Shown one piece after another: positions 29,381 through 36,667 of a stretch of 36,667 nucleotides of DNA. The notes below the pieces were generated by a model. It did no database searches and was not told the DNA's origin. It saw only the letters and a list, made by a program, of their open reading frames with translations. Each line of letters starts with the position of its first letter. Position 1 is the stretch's first letter. Made by a program: the position numbers and the translations under genes. Origin of the DNA: an uncultured Actinomycetes bacterium. Lineage in GTDB: Bacteria; Actinomycetota; Actinomycetes; Actinomycetales; Microbacteriaceae. The stretch is taken from positions 1 through 36,667 of the forward strand of contig CAIXMB010000024.1 in NCBI GenBank assembly GCA_903920435.1, given 5' to 3'.

Positions 29381-31818
29381 CCGACCAGCTCAGCGCCGCC
29401 GAGCGCTTCGCTGCGGCGAAGAAGCGGCGGGGGCATCCGTTGCTCGAATCGTTCCGCGCCGCCCAGAAATTCGATCTCGACGCCTACCAGCTCGCGGCCT
29501 GCGAGGTGGTGGAGGACGGCAAGAGCGTGCTCGTGGCGGCGCCCACCGGCGCGGGCAAGACGGTCGTCGCGGAGTTCGCGATCTATCGGGCCATGCAGCG
29601 CACGTCGGACAAGGTGTTCTACACCGCGCCGATGAAGGCCCTCAGCAACCAGAAGTTCCAGGAGCTGCAGGCCGAGTACGGCGAGGACCAGGTGGGCCTG
29701 CTCACGGGCGACACCAACATCAACTCGCACGCGCGCATCGTGGTCATGACCACCGAGGTGCTGCGGAACATGCTCTACGCCGACTCCGACCTGCTGCGCG
29801 ACCTCGCGGTAGTGGTGATGGACGAGGTGCACTTCCTCGGTGACCGGTTCCGCGGCGCCGTCTGGGAGGAGGTCATCATCCACCTCCCGCAGCACGTGCG
29901 CATGGTCTCGCTGAGCGCGACGGTCTCGAACGCCGAGGAGTTCGGCGATTGGCTGCAGGCGGTGCGCGGCGACACCGAGGTGATCGTCTCCGAGGAGCGG
30001 CCCGTGCCGCTCGACCAGCACATCCTCATGCGCGGCAAGCTCATCGACCTCTTCGACTCCTCCGGGCTCGTCGCCACCCACCGCGTCAACCCCGAGCTCG
30101 TGCAGATGGCGCGCTACGGCGGCCGCACGATCAGCTCCCGCCAGATGCAGGACGTCGGTCGTCGCCACTCCAAGGGCGGTCGGCCGGATGTCTCGCGCGT
30201 CGAGCGCCCCGAAGTCGTCAAGCTCCTCGACAGCAAGAACCTCCTGCCCGCGATCTTCTTCGTGTTCAGCCGGGTGGGGTGCGACCAGGCGGTCACGAAG
30301 GTGCTGCGGTCGGGCATCCGGCTCACGACCCCCGCGGAGCGCGACGAGATCCGCGCGATCGTGGAGGAGCGCTGCCGCACCCTGCTCGACGAGGATCTCG
30401 CCGTGCTCGGCTACTGGGATTGGCTCACCGGCCTCGAGCGTGGCGTCGCCGCGCACCACGCCGGGCTGCTGCCCGCCTTCAAGGAGGTGGTCGAGGAGCT
30501 CTTCCAGAAGAAGCTGGTCAAGGTCGTCTTCGCCACCGAGACGCTCGCGCTCGGCATCAACATGCCGGCGCGCACCGTCGTGCTCGAGAAGCTCGAGAAG
30601 TTCAACGGTGAGGCCCGTGTTCCCATCACGCCCGGGGAGTACACCCAGCTCACCGGCCGCGCCGGCCGTCGGGGGATCGACGTCGAGGGCCACTCGGTCA
30701 TCCAGTGGGCCGACGGCCTCGACCCGCAGGCCGTTGCCTCGCTCGCCTCGCGCCGCACGTACCCGCTCAACTCGAGCTTCAAGCCCACCTACAACATGGC
30801 CGTGAACCTCATCGAGCAATTCGGCAGGGAGCGCACGCGCGAGATCCTCGAGTCGAGTTTCGCGCAGTTCCAGGCCGACCGCGCCGTGGTCGACCTCGCG
30901 CGCAAGGTGCGGTCGCAGCAGCAGTCGCTCGAGGGCTACGCGAACTCGATGAAGTGCCACCTCGGCGACTTCCAGGAGTATTCGACGATCCGCCGCGAAC
31001 TCACCGACCTCGAGCGCAAGGGCATCTCGAACACCGCCTCCCGCGCCGAGCGCGACAAGCGCCAGCGGCAGCTCACCGACCTGCGCCGCCGCCTGAAGCA
31101 GCACCCGTGCCACGCGTGCCCCGAGCGTGAGTCGCACGCCCGGTGGGCCGAGCGCTACTGGAAGCTCAAGCGCGACACCGACCAGCTCACCGCTCAGATC
31201 CGCACGCGCACCGGCGCCGTGGCCAAGGTATTCGACCGCGTGACCGACGTGCTCCTCGAACTCGGCTACCTGCGCAGCGAGCCCGCGGAGACCGGAAGGG
31301 GCGGGTTCACCCTCAGCCCCGACGGCCGGATGCTGCGCCGCATCTACGGCGAGCGCGACCTCCTGGTCGCCGAATCGCTGCGCCGCGGCTTCTGGGACGA
31401 GCTCGACGCGCCCTCGCTCGCGGCCATGGCCACGACCCTCGTCTACGAGCCGCGGCGCGAGGAGGGCCAGCTCGGCGACCGCGACCTGCCGCGCGGCCGA
31501 TTCCGCGAGGCGTTCGATGCCACGGGCACGCTGTGGAGCGAGCTCGACGACCTCGAGCGCCTGCACAAGCTGCCGGGCAGCCAGCCGCTCTCCACGGGCC
31601 TCGCCCTCGCCATGTACCGCTGGGCGAGCGGCACGAGCCTCGACGCCGTGCTGCAGGAGGCCGACATGGCCGCCGGTGACTTCGTGCGCTGGACAAAGCA
31701 GACCATCGACCTGCTCGACCAGCTCTCCGTGGTCGCGCAGGGCGAGGTCGGCCGCACCGCCCGCCGGGCCCTCGACGCGATCCGTCGTGGCATCGTCGCG
31801 TACTCGAGCGTCGCATGA
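29377..31818 (+). CDS. helY: Ski2/Mtr4-like DEVH-box RNA helicase HelY
   Basis: This 813-residue protein starts at GTG 29377. Helicase motifs in order: Q-motif region FDLDAYQLAA, motif I APTGAGKTVV, Ia TAPMKALSNQKF, motif II VMDEVHFLGD (DEVH), motif III SLSATVSN, motif IV FFVFSRVGCDQA, motif V ATETLALGINMPARTVV and motif VI QLTGRAGRRGID. A Ski2-type ratchet/helical region follows, with the CHAC--R block, where four Cys/His residues cluster near residues 565-575. The family unwinds RNA and feeds degradation machineries. It is somewhat shorter than M. tuberculosis HelY. Coupled to tatC and lnt by 4-nt overlaps, as in the mycobacterial order. Confidence 0.95.
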   Translation: MTDQLSAAERFAAAKKRRGHPLLESFRAAQKFDLDAYQLAACEVVEDGKSVLVAAPTGAGKTVVAEFAIYRAMQRTSDKVFYTAPMKALSNQKFQELQAEYGEDQVGLLTGDTNINSHARIVVMTTEVLRNMLYADSDLLRDLAVVVMDEVHFLGDRFRGAVWEEVIIHLPQHVRMVSLSATVSNAEEFGDWLQAVRGDTEVIVSEERPVPLDQHILMRGKLIDLFDSSGLVATHRVNPELVQMARYGGRTISSRQMQDVGRRHSKGGRPDVSRVERPEVVKLLDSKNLLPAIFFVFSRVGCDQAVTKVLRSGIRLTTPAERDEIRAIVEERCRTLLDEDLAVLGYWDWLTGLERGVAAHHAGLLPAFKEVVEELFQKKLVKVVFATETLALGINMPARTVVLEKLEKFNGEARVPITPGEYTQLTGRAGRRGIDVEGHSVIQWADGLDPQAVASLASRRTYPLNSSFKPTYNMAVNLIEQFGRERTREILESSFAQFQADRAVVDLARKVRSQQQSLEGYANSMKCHLGDFQEYSTIRRELTDLERKGISNTASRAERDKRQRQLTDLRRRLKQHPCHACPERESHARWAERYWKLKRDTDQLTAQIRTRTGAVAKVFDRVTDVLLELGYLRSEPAETGRGGFTLSPDGRMLRRIYGERDLLVAESLRRGFWDELDAPSLAAMATTLVYEPRREEGQLGDRDLPRGRFREAFDATGTLWSELDDLERLHKLPGSQPLSTGLALAMYRWASGTSLDAVLQEADMAAGDFVRWTKQTIDLLDQLSVVAQGEVGRTARRALDAIRRGIVAYSSVA

Positions 31819-33407
31819 GCGGGGTGAGTAGGCCACCCGCGGCCGTATCGAAACCCAGTAGTGCGCCAGTCGGGGTTTCGATACGCGCCCTAGGGGGCGC
31901 TACTCAACCAGCCGTCCCGCTCTGGCTCGCCCTCATCCTGGCCGCGGCCTCCGGCGCGATCCTGGACGCGGCGTTCCCCGACATGGGCATCTGGCCCCTG
32001 GCGTTCCCGGCCGTCGCCCTCGTGCTCGTGTCGCTCGTGGGCCGCCGCGCGGGCAGCGCCTATCTCGTCGGGCTCGTCGCCGGGCTCGCGTTCTACCTCC
32101 TGCACATCCAGTGGGCATCCCTGTTCCTCGGGCTGCTGCCCATGACGGCGCTCTCGGTGCTCGAATCGCTGTTCTGGGGGCTCGGCACCCTCGCCATCAC
32201 CCTCGCGTACCGCTGGATGCCGCGCGCCTGGCCGGGCACGCTCGGCCGCCTCGCGCTGCTCCCGCTCGCGATCGCCGGGCTGTGGACGGCCCGCGAGGCG
32301 TGGTCTGCGGTGTGGCCGTACGGCGGCTTCTCGTGGGGCAGGCTCTCGATGTCGCAGTCCGACAGCCCGCTGTCGTCGCTGTTCCCCTGGCTCGGCATCT
32401 CGGGCACGACCTTCGTCATGGTGCTGCTCGTGGCGCTGGCCGTCGAGGTGGCACGCACGCCGACCCTGGCTCGCGCGACCGCTGCGGTCGCCCTCGCGAC
32501 GGTGCTGGTGGCCTTCCCCGCGTGGCAGGTGGCGACCGACGGCACGATGCGGGTCGCCGCCGCGCAGGGCAACGGCAAGGCGGGCTACTTCGACGGCTCG
32601 ACGGCGAACGAGCTCCTGCAGGCCCAGCTCGATGCGACGACGCCGCTCATCGGCGAGAAGGGCATCGACGTGGTGCTGTGGCCCGAGGGCACCACCTACG
32701 CCGACCCGCTCACCGACCCCTACACACAGGGCGTGTTCGACTTCGTCTCCGACGAGATCGGCGCGCCGCTCATCGCCCAGGGCGTCACGCACCGCGACGG
32801 CGTCTACTACAACACCGCCGTGCTGTGGGAGGCGGGCAAGGGCGCCCTCGACCTCTATGACAAGAAGCACCCCGTGCCGTTCGGCGAGTACGTGCCCGAT
32901 CGGGCGTTCTGGCGGCCGTTCGCCCCCGACCTCATCGACCTCATCGGCCGCGAGTACACGCCCGGCACGACCGACAACGTCTTCGACGTCAACGGCGTGA
33001 TCGTCGGCATCAACATCTGCTTCGACATCGTCGATGACCAGATCCTCACCGAATCGGTGGAGGAGGGCGCGCAGGTGATCTTCGCGTCGTCCAATACGGC
33101 GGACTTCGGGCGCACCGACGAGAGCGCGCAGCAGCTCGCAATCGCACGCATCCGCGCGATGGAACTTGGCCGCAGCGTGGTGAACATCTCGACCGTGGGG
33201 CTGAGCGCCGTCATCGCGCCCGATGGAAGCATCGTGCAGCAGCTGCCGTGGTACTCGGTGGGCACCATGGTGCAGGACGTCGACCTGAGCACGCAGCTGA
33301 CCCCCGCGGTGCTGGCCGGCCGCCAGCTCGAGTGGCTCGTCTCGGGCTTCGGCCTCGCCGCCCTCGTGATCGCGGGCCTGTTCGTACGAAAGAGGCGCGG
33401 TGCCTGA
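31815..33407 (+). CDS. lnt: Apolipoprotein N-acyltransferase
   Basis: This 530-residue membrane enzyme starts at ATG 31815, overlapping the helY stop. It N-acylates the lipid-modified cysteine of lipoproteins. The first 33 residues or so are unlike the family: they are read from an inverted-repeat element (31822-31909), and the family-like sequence begins near PLWLALILAAASGAIL. Several membrane spans follow to about residue 240. The nitrilase domain then carries the triad: Glu in LWPEGTTY, Lys in YDKKHPVPFGEY and Cys in INICFDIV. A final span precedes the end. ppm1 overlaps by 8 nt; in M. tuberculosis the two are one protein. Confidence 0.93.
   Translation: MSGVSRPPAAVSKPSSAPVGVSIRALGGATQPAVPLWLALILAAASGAILDAAFPDMGIWPLAFPAVALVLVSLVGRRAGSAYLVGLVAGLAFYLLHIQWASLFLGLLPMTALSVLESLFWGLGTLAITLAYRWMPRAWPGTLGRLALLPLAIAGLWTAREAWSAVWPYGGFSWGRLSMSQSDSPLSSLFPWLGISGTTFVMVLLVALAVEVARTPTLARATAAVALATVLVAFPAWQVATDGTMRVAAAQGNGKAGYFDGSTANELLQAQLDATTPLIGEKGIDVVLWPEGTTYADPLTDPYTQGVFDFVSDEIGAPLIAQGVTHRDGVYYNTAVLWEAGKGALDLYDKKHPVPFGEYVPDRAFWRPFAPDLIDLIGREYTPGTTDNVFDVNGVIVGINICFDIVDDQILTESVEEGAQVIFASSNTADFGRTDESAQQLAIARIRAMELGRSVVNISTVGLSAVIAPDGSIVQQLPWYSVGTMVQDVDLSTQLTPAVLAGRQLEWLVSGFGLAALVIAGLFVRKRRGA
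31822..31909. repeat. REPIN-like pair of inverted repeat units
   Basis: Two related units face each other. The left unit reads GGGTGAGTA (31822-31830) to CGTATCGAAACCC (31844-31856). The right unit is its inverse, GGGTTTCGATACG (31873-31885) to TACTCAACC (31901-31909). The inner arms are a perfect 13-bp match and the outer arms match at 8 of 9. Each unit also has a GC-rich internal dyad, such as GCGCCCTAGGGGGCGC. I recognise GTATCGAAACC---GGTTGAGTA as an interspersed repeat in Microbacteriaceae genomes. The element is wholly within the lnt reading frame. Confidence 0.75.
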
Positions 33408-34125
33408 CGTCCTGGTGATAATCCCCACCTACAACGAGATCGAGAGCCTCGCATCGCTCGTGGGCCGGCTGCGGCAGTCCGTCCCCACCGCCGACCTGCT
33501 GGTCGTCGACGACGGCAGCCCCGACGGCACAGGGGAGCTCGCCGACCGACTCGCCAGCACGGATGCGCGCATCCAGGTCCTGCACCGCCCGGGCAAAGAC
33601 GGCCTCGGCCGCGCCTACCTCGCCGGGTTCGCCCGTGCCATCGAGCAGGGCTACACCTACGCCGTCGAGATCGACGCGGACGGGTCGCACGACCCCGCCG
33701 AGCTACCCGCCATGCTCGAGCTCGCGCGCGACGGCGTGGACCTCGTGATCGGCTCCCGCTGGGTCGAGGGCGGGGCGGTGCGCAACTGGCCGTGGCTGCG
33801 CCAAGCGATCTCGCGGGCGGGCAACGCGTACTCGCGGCGGGTGCTGCGCTCGGGCATCCGGGATATCACGGCCGGGTTCCGCGTCTACCGGGTGTCGGCG
33901 CTGGAGGATCTGCAGTTCGCCGACGTCTCGTCGCAGGGCTACTGCTTCCAGGTGGAGCTGGCGTGGCGCCTCGAGCGAAGCGGTCACCGGATACAAGAAC
34001 ACCCCATCACCTTCGTGGAGAGGGCGACGGGGCGGTCGAAGATGCACGTGGGCATCGTGGCGGAGGCTCTGTTCAGGGTCACCGCCTGGGGGGTGGCGGC
34101 AACCCTGAAGCCTTCGGAGCGCTAG
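33400..34125 (+). CDS. ppm1: Polyprenol monophosphomannose synthase
   Basis: This 241-residue GT2 glycosyltransferase starts at GTG 33400. It moves mannose from GDP-mannose to polyprenyl phosphate, giving the donor for lipoglycan and protein mannosylation outside the membrane. LVIIPTYNEIESL begins the GT-A fold; LVVDDGSPDGTG and EIDADGSHDP (the DAD metal motif) bind the nucleotide sugar; GSRWVEGGAVRNWPWLRQAISR and DITAGFRVYR follow, and the C-terminal VERATGRSKM is family-typical. No membrane anchor domain is fused; the adjacent Lnt may supply it, as reported for the two-part system in Corynebacterium. The stop abuts the rbpA stop on the other strand. Confidence 0.95.
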   Translation: MPDVLVIIPTYNEIESLASLVGRLRQSVPTADLLVVDDGSPDGTGELADRLASTDARIQVLHRPGKDGLGRAYLAGFARAIEQGYTYAVEIDADGSHDPAELPAMLELARDGVDLVIGSRWVEGGAVRNWPWLRQAISRAGNAYSRRVLRSGIRDITAGFRVYRVSALEDLQFADVSSQGYCFQVELAWRLERSGHRIQEHPITFVERATGRSKMHVGIVAEALFRVTAWGVAATLKPSER

Positions 34126-34491
34126 CTAACTAGCGTTCTTCTCCTGGCCCCTGCGCGAACGCAGGTAGTCCAGGCGCTCCTGGAGCAGCTCTTCGAGCTC
34201 GGGCCGCGTGCGGCGCTCGAGCAGCATGTCCCAGTGGCTGCGGGGGACCTTGGTCTCGACCTCGTCGAGAACGGTCAGCTCGCCATCGCTGTCGAGGAGG
34301 ATTCCCTCCTGGCCGGTCTTGGGGGACTCCCACTGCTGGGGAACCTCGGCGTCAGCCGCGAAGACCACCTCGAAGGTGGTGCCATCGGCAGCGCGGTACG
34401 TGCTCTTCTTTCGCGGGGAAAACTCCACGCCCACTTCGCTCTGTAAGCTCTGCGTGCCCAGTCTCATCCCGCGCAAACTCCGGTCTGCCAT
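34126..34491 (-). CDS. rbpA: RNA polymerase-binding protein RbpA
   Basis: This 121-residue protein starts at ATG 34491, with a perfect AAGGAGG site (34505-34499) 7 nt upstream. RbpA is an actinobacterial activator that binds the principal sigma factor and core polymerase and stabilises the open complex. The N-terminal tail RSLRGMRLGTQSLQSEVGVEF, the core beta domain with FEVVFAADAEVPQQWESPKTGQEG, and the sigma-interaction domain (KVPRSHWDMLLERRTRPELEELLQERL) are all present. The core domain lacks the zinc-binding cysteines found in some RbpA proteins, as in mycobacteria. A 116-base leader and promoter region separates it from the next gene. Confidence 0.96.
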   Translation of the reverse strand: MADRSLRGMRLGTQSLQSEVGVEFSPRKKSTYRAADGTTFEVVFAADAEVPQQWESPKTGQEGILLDSDGELTVLDEVETKVPRSHWDMLLERRTRPELEELLQERLDYLRSRRGQEKNAS

Positions 34492-34607
34492 TGTGTGGCC
34501 TCCTTCTCATGCGGTCGTTACAGGTATAAACCCATAAGCTGGGCAATTCCTTTCAACCGCGCGCCGTTCCCAGACTTCTCCCAGCTAGCGTTAGGGAAAC
34601 GACGGGC

Positions 34608-35396
34608 TCAGGAGCGCGAGAGGAGCACCGACAGCGCGAGGTCCGCCCGGTCGGTGACGATACCGTCGACACCCAGGTCGAGGAGCTGGTGCATGCGCAC
34701 CGGGTCGTTCACCGTCCAGACGTGCACCTCGACGCCGGCGGCGTGGAGGCGGCGGATCATCCGCTCGGTGGTGATGCGCAGGCCGATCGCCTTCTCGGGC
34801 ACCTGCACGGCCACGAGCCCGCGCAGCGCCCGCCGCACGACGGGGGAGAGGCCGACCTTGCCCGCGATCAGGGCCACGGCGAACAGCCGGGCCGACGACG
34901 ACGAGACCACGCCCGGCAGCAGGCGCAGTGCCGCCTGCCGGCGCCGCTCGTTGAACGACGAGACGAGAACGCGGCCGGATGCCCGTGCCGCCACGATCGC
35001 GGCGGCAGCGGGCTCGGCGGCCGCCAGCGACTTGATGTCGATGTTGAACCTGGTGTCGGGGAACGTGTCGAGCGCCTCGGCGAGCGAGCAGAACACCTGA
35101 TCGTGACCGAGGTCGATCTTGCGCAGTTCGGCGAAGGTGAGCTCGTCGATGCGCACCTCGCGCCCGGCGAGCCGCTTGAGGTCGGGGTCGTGCGCGATGA
35201 CGGCGATTCCGTCGGAGCTCGCGTGCACATCGGTCTCGATGTACGTGGCCCCGACGGCAATCGCCTTCGCGAACGCGAGCATGGTGTTCTCGGGCGCCTC
35301 GACCGCGAGGCCCCGGTGCGCGAACACACGGGGCCTCGCGGGGGAGAGGTAGCTGCTCCCCGCCGGAGCCTTACTTGGCGGTCGGCGCCTTACCAT
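34608..35396 (-). CDS. Glycerophosphodiester phosphodiesterase
   Basis: I start it at ATG 35396 (262 residues); GTG 35405 is possible, and both overlap the end of the SPFH gene. The GDPD TIM-barrel motifs are clear: VFAHRGLAVEAPENTMLAF (catalytic His-Arg and Glu), YIETDVHASSDG (metal Glu/Asp) and VIAHDPDLKRL (second catalytic His). NIDIK, VSSF, VHVWTVND and GVDGIVTDRAD follow near the C-terminus. The family hydrolyses glycerophosphodiesters to glycerol-3-phosphate and an alcohol. No signal peptide, so it is probably cytoplasmic. Probably co-transcribed with the SPFH and NfeD genes upstream. Confidence 0.92.
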   Translation of the reverse strand: MVRRRPPSKAPAGSSYLSPARPRVFAHRGLAVEAPENTMLAFAKAIAVGATYIETDVHASSDGIAVIAHDPDLKRLAGREVRIDELTFAELRKIDLGHDQVFCSLAEALDTFPDTRFNIDIKSLAAAEPAAAAIVAARASGRVLVSSFNERRRQAALRLLPGVVSSSSARLFAVALIAGKVGLSPVVRRALRGLVAVQVPEKAIGLRITTERMIRRLHAAGVEVHVWTVNDPVRMHQLLDLGVDGIVTDRADLALSVLLSRS

Positions 35397-36294
35397 TGGC
35401 CCCACCCAAGAAGCCGGCGCTGATGCCCTTGAGGGCCTCCGTCAGTTCGGACGGGATGATCCACATCTTGTTGGAGTCACCCTCGGCGAGCTTCGGCAGC
35501 GTCTGCAGGTACTGGTACGCGAGCAGGTCGGCGGAAGGACCGCCGGCGTGGATCGCGTTGAACACCGTCGTGATGGCCTCGGCCTCACCCTGGGCGCGCA
35601 GCACCTGCGCCTTGGCGTCACCCTCAGCGGAGAGGATCGCTGCCTGGCGAGCGCCCTCGGCGGTCAGGATCGCGGACTGCTTGGTTCCCTCGGCGGTGAG
35701 GATGAGGGCTCGACGGTCGCGCTCGGCGCGCATCTGCTTCTCCATCGAGTCCTGGATGGAAAGGGGCGGGTCGATCGCCTTGAGCTCGACGCGACCGACG
35801 CGGATTCCCCACTTGCCGGTCGCCTCGTCGAGCACGACGCGCAGCTGGCCGTTGATGTTGTCGCGGCTGGTGAGCGCTTCCTCGAGGTTGAGACCACCGA
35901 CCACGTTACGCAGAGTGGTCGTCGTGAGCTGCTCGACGGCGCCCAGGTAGTTCGCGATCTCATAGGTCGCGGCACGGGCATCCGTCACCTGGAAGTAGAC
36001 GACCGTGTCGATGGAGACGACGAGGTTGTCCTCGGTGATGACGGGCTGGGGCGGGAACGAGACGACCTGCTCGCGCATGTCGATGAGCGGGCGCACCCGG
36101 TCGATGAACGGCACGAGGAGGTTGAGGCCCGGCATCAGGGTCTTGTGGTACTTGCCGAGGCGCTCGACGACACCCGCGTTCGCCTGCGGGATGATCCGGA
36201 TCGACCGGAACAGGATGACGAGGACGAAGATCGCGACTATCGCGAGCAGGATGATCAGGAAGATCTGGCCGAAGACTTGGCCTGGGTCGGTCAC
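35371..36294 (-). CDS. SPFH/Band 7 (stomatin-like, QmcA-type) membrane protein
   Basis: This 307-residue protein starts at GTG 36294. One N-terminal membrane helix (residues 10-32, IFLIILLAIVAIFVLVILF) is followed by the SPFH domain: VVERLGKYHKTLMPGLNLLVPFIDRV, then VSFPPQPVITEDNLVVSIDTVVYFQV, and TLRNVVGGLNLEEALTSRDNIN. A long coiled-coil with EGTKQSAILTAEGARQAAILSAEGDAKAQVLRAQGEAEAI leads to a C-terminal MWIIPSELTEAL segment. Such proteins form large membrane-attached rings or scaffolds, often paired with NfeD-like proteins, as here (4-nt overlap). Confidence 0.95.
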   Translation of the reverse strand: MTDPGQVFGQIFLIILLAIVAIFVLVILFRSIRIIPQANAGVVERLGKYHKTLMPGLNLLVPFIDRVRPLIDMREQVVSFPPQPVITEDNLVVSIDTVVYFQVTDARAATYEIANYLGAVEQLTTTTLRNVVGGLNLEEALTSRDNINGQLRVVLDEATGKWGIRVGRVELKAIDPPLSIQDSMEKQMRAERDRRALILTAEGTKQSAILTAEGARQAAILSAEGDAKAQVLRAQGEAEAITTVFNAIHAGGPSADLLAYQYLQTLPKLAEGDSNKMWIIPSELTEALKGISAGFLGGANGKAPTAK

Positions 36295-36667
36295 GTGTCT
36301 GTCCTTTCAGCGGGAACGACCACGGCGGTCGCCCCTTCGATCGCGATGACCACGACGCGCTCACCCTCGACGAGGGAGCGGCCGGTGCCGGTGATTCCAT
36401 CTGTTCCGAGCCGCGCGGTCCACGTCTCGCCGTTGGCGAGCTTGGCGTGGTTCGCATTGCCCGAGAAGTCGTTGGTGACCACGCCGCCGAGGCCGATGAG
36501 GGCGTCGACGTTGCTGAGCGCGGGGTCGCCCCCGCGCTTGAGCCTGCGCAGCAGCGCGGGGCGCAGGGCGAACAACAGGAGCACCGAGAGCACTCCGGCG
36601 ACGATGATCTGCACCCACCACTCGGCCCCGGCGAGGCCCGAGAGCAGGCCGCCGAAGCTGCCGATGG
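36291..36667 (-). CDS. NfeD-family membrane protein (5' part lost at right edge)
   Basis: The frame is open to the right edge; residues read before an internal GTG at 36614 (GGLLSGLAGAEWWVQI) are typical NfeD, so the true start is outside the window. A membrane helix (IIVAGVLSVLLLFAL) is followed by the NfeDC OB-fold: DALIGLGGVVTNDF, then AKLANGETWTARLG and GERVVVIAIEGATAVVVP. NfeD proteins are partners of SPFH/stomatin proteins; the two genes overlap by 4 nt (GTGA). Short form without a ClpP-like protease domain, as far as visible. Confidence 0.88.
   Translation of the reverse strand, partial: IGSFGGLLSGLAGAEWWVQIIVAGVLSVLLLFALRPALLRRLKRGGDPALSNVDALIGLGGVVTNDFSGNANHAKLANGETWTARLGTDGITGTGRSLVEGERVVVIAIEGATAVVVPAERTDT

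Noticed and set aside
29065-31836. Minus-strand open frame of about 920 codons
   Set aside because: Antisense shadow of helY, whose helicase motifs are intact on the plus strand; the antisense translation has no recognisable motif.
34516-34560. GGAAT and GTT elements upstream of rbpA, as in an oxidative-stress sigma (SigR/SigH) promoter
   Set aside because: The spacing is 14 nt, whereas about 18 is needed, so I do not claim such a promoter.

Overview
The window is chromosomal DNA of a high-GC actinobacterium, most likely order Micrococcales and probably family Microbacteriaceae. Support comes from mshC (mycothiol synthesis), rbpA, pafB/pafC, a split lnt-ppm pair, three DUF2510 proteins, strong GC-ending codon use, many GTG starts, and an inverted repeat of a type I associate with Microbacteriaceae genomes. 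No phage, IS element, CRISPR array or rRNA was seen. Coding density is very high: no gene-free stretch exceeds 300 bases, and many genes overlap by 4 nt (GTGA/ATGA).

Region 1 (1-3518, mostly minus strand): a cluster of three DUF2510 proteins (one cut by the left edge) around rnhA, a small divergent ORF, and a YjdJ-type acetyltransferase. Region 2 (3580-6267): an LLM oxidoreductase, a complete YefM/YoeB-type toxin-antitoxin pair, and an odd 380-residue protein with two DxDGDGIPD calcium-type loops. The last three genes form a visibly less GC-rich patch. Region 3 (6387-14043): DUF2207 membrane protein, histidine phosphatase, glutathione peroxidase, an acyl-CoA ligase of the 4CL type, a J-domain/NERD-like fusion, an aminoglycoside-phosphotransferase-like kinase with a MarR regulator, and an endonuclease/exonuclease/phosphatase-fold protein.

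Region 4 (14041-16966) is the most interesting. Two small exported proteins, one Gly/Ser-rich and one Asp/His-rich with internal repeats, lie convergent to an OmpR-type response regulator and its sensor kinase. A 14-bp box, T(A/G)AGA(A/G)(A/G)(A/G)CTCTCA, sits 20-23 nt upstream of a plausible -10 hexamer before each of three transcripts: both exported proteins and the kinase/regulator operon. This looks like a self-contained, autoregulated surface-protein system.

Region 5 (17066-34491) is an actinobacterial core block. It holds tRNA-Leu(GAG), an M20 peptidase, uppP-mshC, a DGPF/ECF42 sigma module with a matching promoter, a PAC2 protein, HAD-trmI, an FKBP lipoprotein, pafB-pafC, tatA-tatC, helY-lnt-ppm1 and rbpA. 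The order resembles the Mycobacterium tuberculosis uppP-to-rbpA region, but mpa, dop, pup, prcBA and pafA are missing from the interval where they would be expected. A pair of inverted repeat units (REPIN-like) lies inside the 5' end of lnt. Region 6 (34608-36667, minus): a glycerophosphodiester phosphodiesterase and an SPFH/NfeD pair cut by the right edge.

A recurring regulatory theme is a TANNNT-type -10 hexamer placed 6-7 nt before the start codon (about fourteen genes), implying widespread leaderless transcription. In two cases the upstream gene's TAG stop codon is itself the first half of the -10. At rnhA two opposing -10 hexamers share the same seven bases.
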